NCBI RefSeq assembly: GCF_019578655.1
Contig: NC_063265.1
Location: 11,194,501-11,258,500, forward strand
Reading direction: 5' to 3'
Origin: Ricinus communis
Lineage: Eukaryota; Streptophyta; Magnoliopsida; Malpighiales; Euphorbiaceae
Length of the DNA stretch: 64,000 nucleotides
Shown piece by piece: positions 62,607 through 64,000 of this stretch. Under the pieces are notes generated by a model, which saw only the letters and a list, made by a program, of their open reading frames with translations, was not told the DNA's origin and ran no database searches. A program made the translations under genes and the position numbers. The first letter of the stretch is position 1. Each line of letters starts with the position of its first letter.

Positions 62607-63100
62607 ATTCATTATTTATAAAGTGTATATTCATTTAATATAAGTGTCAGGTTCATTAAATATAAATTTTAAGCTCATTACTTATAAAATATATGTTTAT
62701 ATGTTATTAGTCCAGGTTGAACATAAACTTTTAAATTTATTACTTATAAAGTATATATTCATCTATTATTATTTTTAGATTTATTAAACATAATTTTTAG
62801 GTTTATTACCTATAAAGTGTATATTCATTTATTATTAGTGTCATGTTCATTAAATATAAACTTCAGGTTCATTATTTATAAAATGTATATTTATTTATTA
62901 TTAGTTCAGGTTCATGAATAATAAACTTCATATTCATTAAATATAAATTTCAAACTTCAAATTCATTACTTATAAGTGTATATTCATCTATTATTAGTGT
63001 CAAATTTATTAAACATAACTTTTATGTTTATTACATATAAAATGTATATTCATCTGTTATTAGTGTCAGGTTCATTAAACATAAACTGGATATTCATTAA
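62607..63100. repeat. Degenerate minisatellite, period about 66 bp, about seven copies
   Basis: Copies start near 62607, 62673, 62735, 62800, 62866, 62960 and 63025, each opening with a variant of TTCATTACTTATAAAGTGTA and continuing through TTATTAGTGTCAGGTTCATT and AAACATAAACTT. Spacing is 62-66 bp except for one 94 bp step with about 28 extra bases. It is strongly AT-rich and has no long open frame. Confidence 0.8.
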
Positions 63101-63786
63101 TTTTTTTACTATAAATCTATCTTAATATATGAATATATTTTTATTGAATTTATAAATTTCTAGACTATAATCTATAAATCTCAAGTATACATATGATGAA
63201 CCTATAATTTATAACATATGAATCTACAAGTCATTTTATAAATTTAAATTATAATGGTGATGTTTGGAATTAAATTAAAAAATGATAAAAATGGTAAAAA
63301 TAAAGTTATTCATATTTTTAGAAATATAAAATTACTTTTTTCTATGTTTATTTTTAATTATGTTGATTATTTTTTTTAATTATAATATATAGTATTTTCA
63401 TACTAGCATATTACTAAAAAAATAAATTTATGTGAAAAGAACTATAAAATATATAAAAATATAAAAATTGAAATAAAAATACAATAATAAAATTATTAGT
63501 AGTATTTAATATAAAATGAGAAGTTGGATGTAGTAAAAGAGTTATTTTAAAGTATAATAATTTATGTGTCTTGCAATAAATTTAAATTTGTGGTGTTAGT
63601 TTATTTATGTCCTTTAATTAATTAGACATTTAATCATATTACAAGTCTAATTTTATAATTACAAAAGGGTTTAACTTAATTGATTATTAACACATACGTG
63701 TATTTAGTCCTAGATACATGATGCATCATATACCCGGGTACAAGATATAACAATCCTTCTCCATAAGGGCTATATATCATGCACAA

Positions 63787-63812
63787 CCGGACCACATTGT
63801 AACGTGGTCCGG
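63787..63812. repeat. Perfect GC-rich inverted repeat (hairpin)
   Basis: CCGGACCAC, an 8-base spacer and GTGGTCCGG form a perfect 9 bp stem. It lies in a GC-richer island of about 100 bp (63730-63830, also holding CCCGGG and ACACGTGTGT) within very AT-rich DNA. Its role is unknown. Confidence 0.7.
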
Positions 63813-64000
63813 CTAGTACCACACGTGTGTTAGAACTTCTAATATATGATTAGATTTTTGACACATATTTTTTAAAAAATTTATATTCATTAAATCGGTG
63901 TTAAATACTTATTAACTTATATTCATTAAACATATATTAAAAATATTTATTGTTTATTAATTTTATTTTACTAAAAAAAAAAATATTTGTACCACAATAT

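Noticed and set aside
1..64000. CRISPR arrays, operons, integrons or other prokaryotic systems
   Set aside because: Spliced plant genes throughout; the only tandem array (62.6-63.1 kb) has no unique spacers.

Overview
This is a stretch of nuclear DNA from a flowering plant, almost certainly a eudicot. The evidence is GT-AG introns in nearly every gene, AT-rich intergenic DNA with (AG)n and (TA)n microsatellites, two chloroplast-targeted proteins (zeta-carotene desaturase and a lumenal FKBP), plant-only families (DUF868, NDL/SF21, TSO1-like CXC, DRT102), a solo LTR and a MITE. The proteins look like those of Malpighiales/Euphorbiaceae, but that is an impression and was not tested. There is no bacterial or organellar DNA here.

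Layout. 1-6.5 kb: a PUS7/TruD-type RNA pseudouridine synthase (minus). It is divergent from EMC2, an ER membrane complex TPR subunit (7.4-11.5 kb, plus). 11.5-16 kb: AT-rich spacer carrying a roughly 2.8 kb GC-richer solo LTR. 16.2-18.2 kb: ribosomal protein eS1/RPS3A with telo-box motifs upstream. 19.4-23.9 kb: a TSO1/TCX-type CXC-domain regulator (minus) with two E2F-type motifs just upstream. 24.4 kb: an orphan ORF. 25.25-25.92 kb: a MITE with long terminal inverted repeats. 26.5-29.9 kb: an NDL/NDRG protein (minus). 35.2-36.1 kb: an intronless DUF868 gene (minus). 37-41.8 kb: gene-poor AT-rich DNA with a dispersed repeat pair and one isolated exon-like ORF.

42.0-43.4 kb: a small tail-anchored syntaxin/t-SNARE-like protein (plus). 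43.7-44.4 kb: the 3' part of an unrecognised minus-strand gene. 45.2-45.7 kb: a two-exon gene for a 61-residue protein of unknown function, easily missed because each exon is very short. 46.9-48.9 kb: a chloroplast-lumen FKBP16-1-like isomerase (minus) with a twin-arginine signal. 49.9-55.5 kb: zeta-carotene desaturase (plus). 56.3-60.1 kb: two tandem GDSL esterase/lipase copies, both broken by independent lesions. 61.0-62.0 kb: an intronless DRT102-like protein, an RpiB-like domain fused to a cupin (minus). 62-64 kb: very AT-rich DNA with a degenerate minisatellite of about 66 bp period and a perfect GC-rich hairpin.

Most genes are unrelated housekeeping or regulatory genes, as expected of a plant chromosome arm; there is no operon-like system. 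The observations most worth checking are the 61-residue gene, the unrecognised minus-strand gene, the E2F motifs upstream of a gene whose family works with E2F, the decay history of the GDSL pair, and the MITE and solo LTR with their candidate target-site duplications. Exon boundaries were placed by eye from frame and GT/AG signals, without transcript data.
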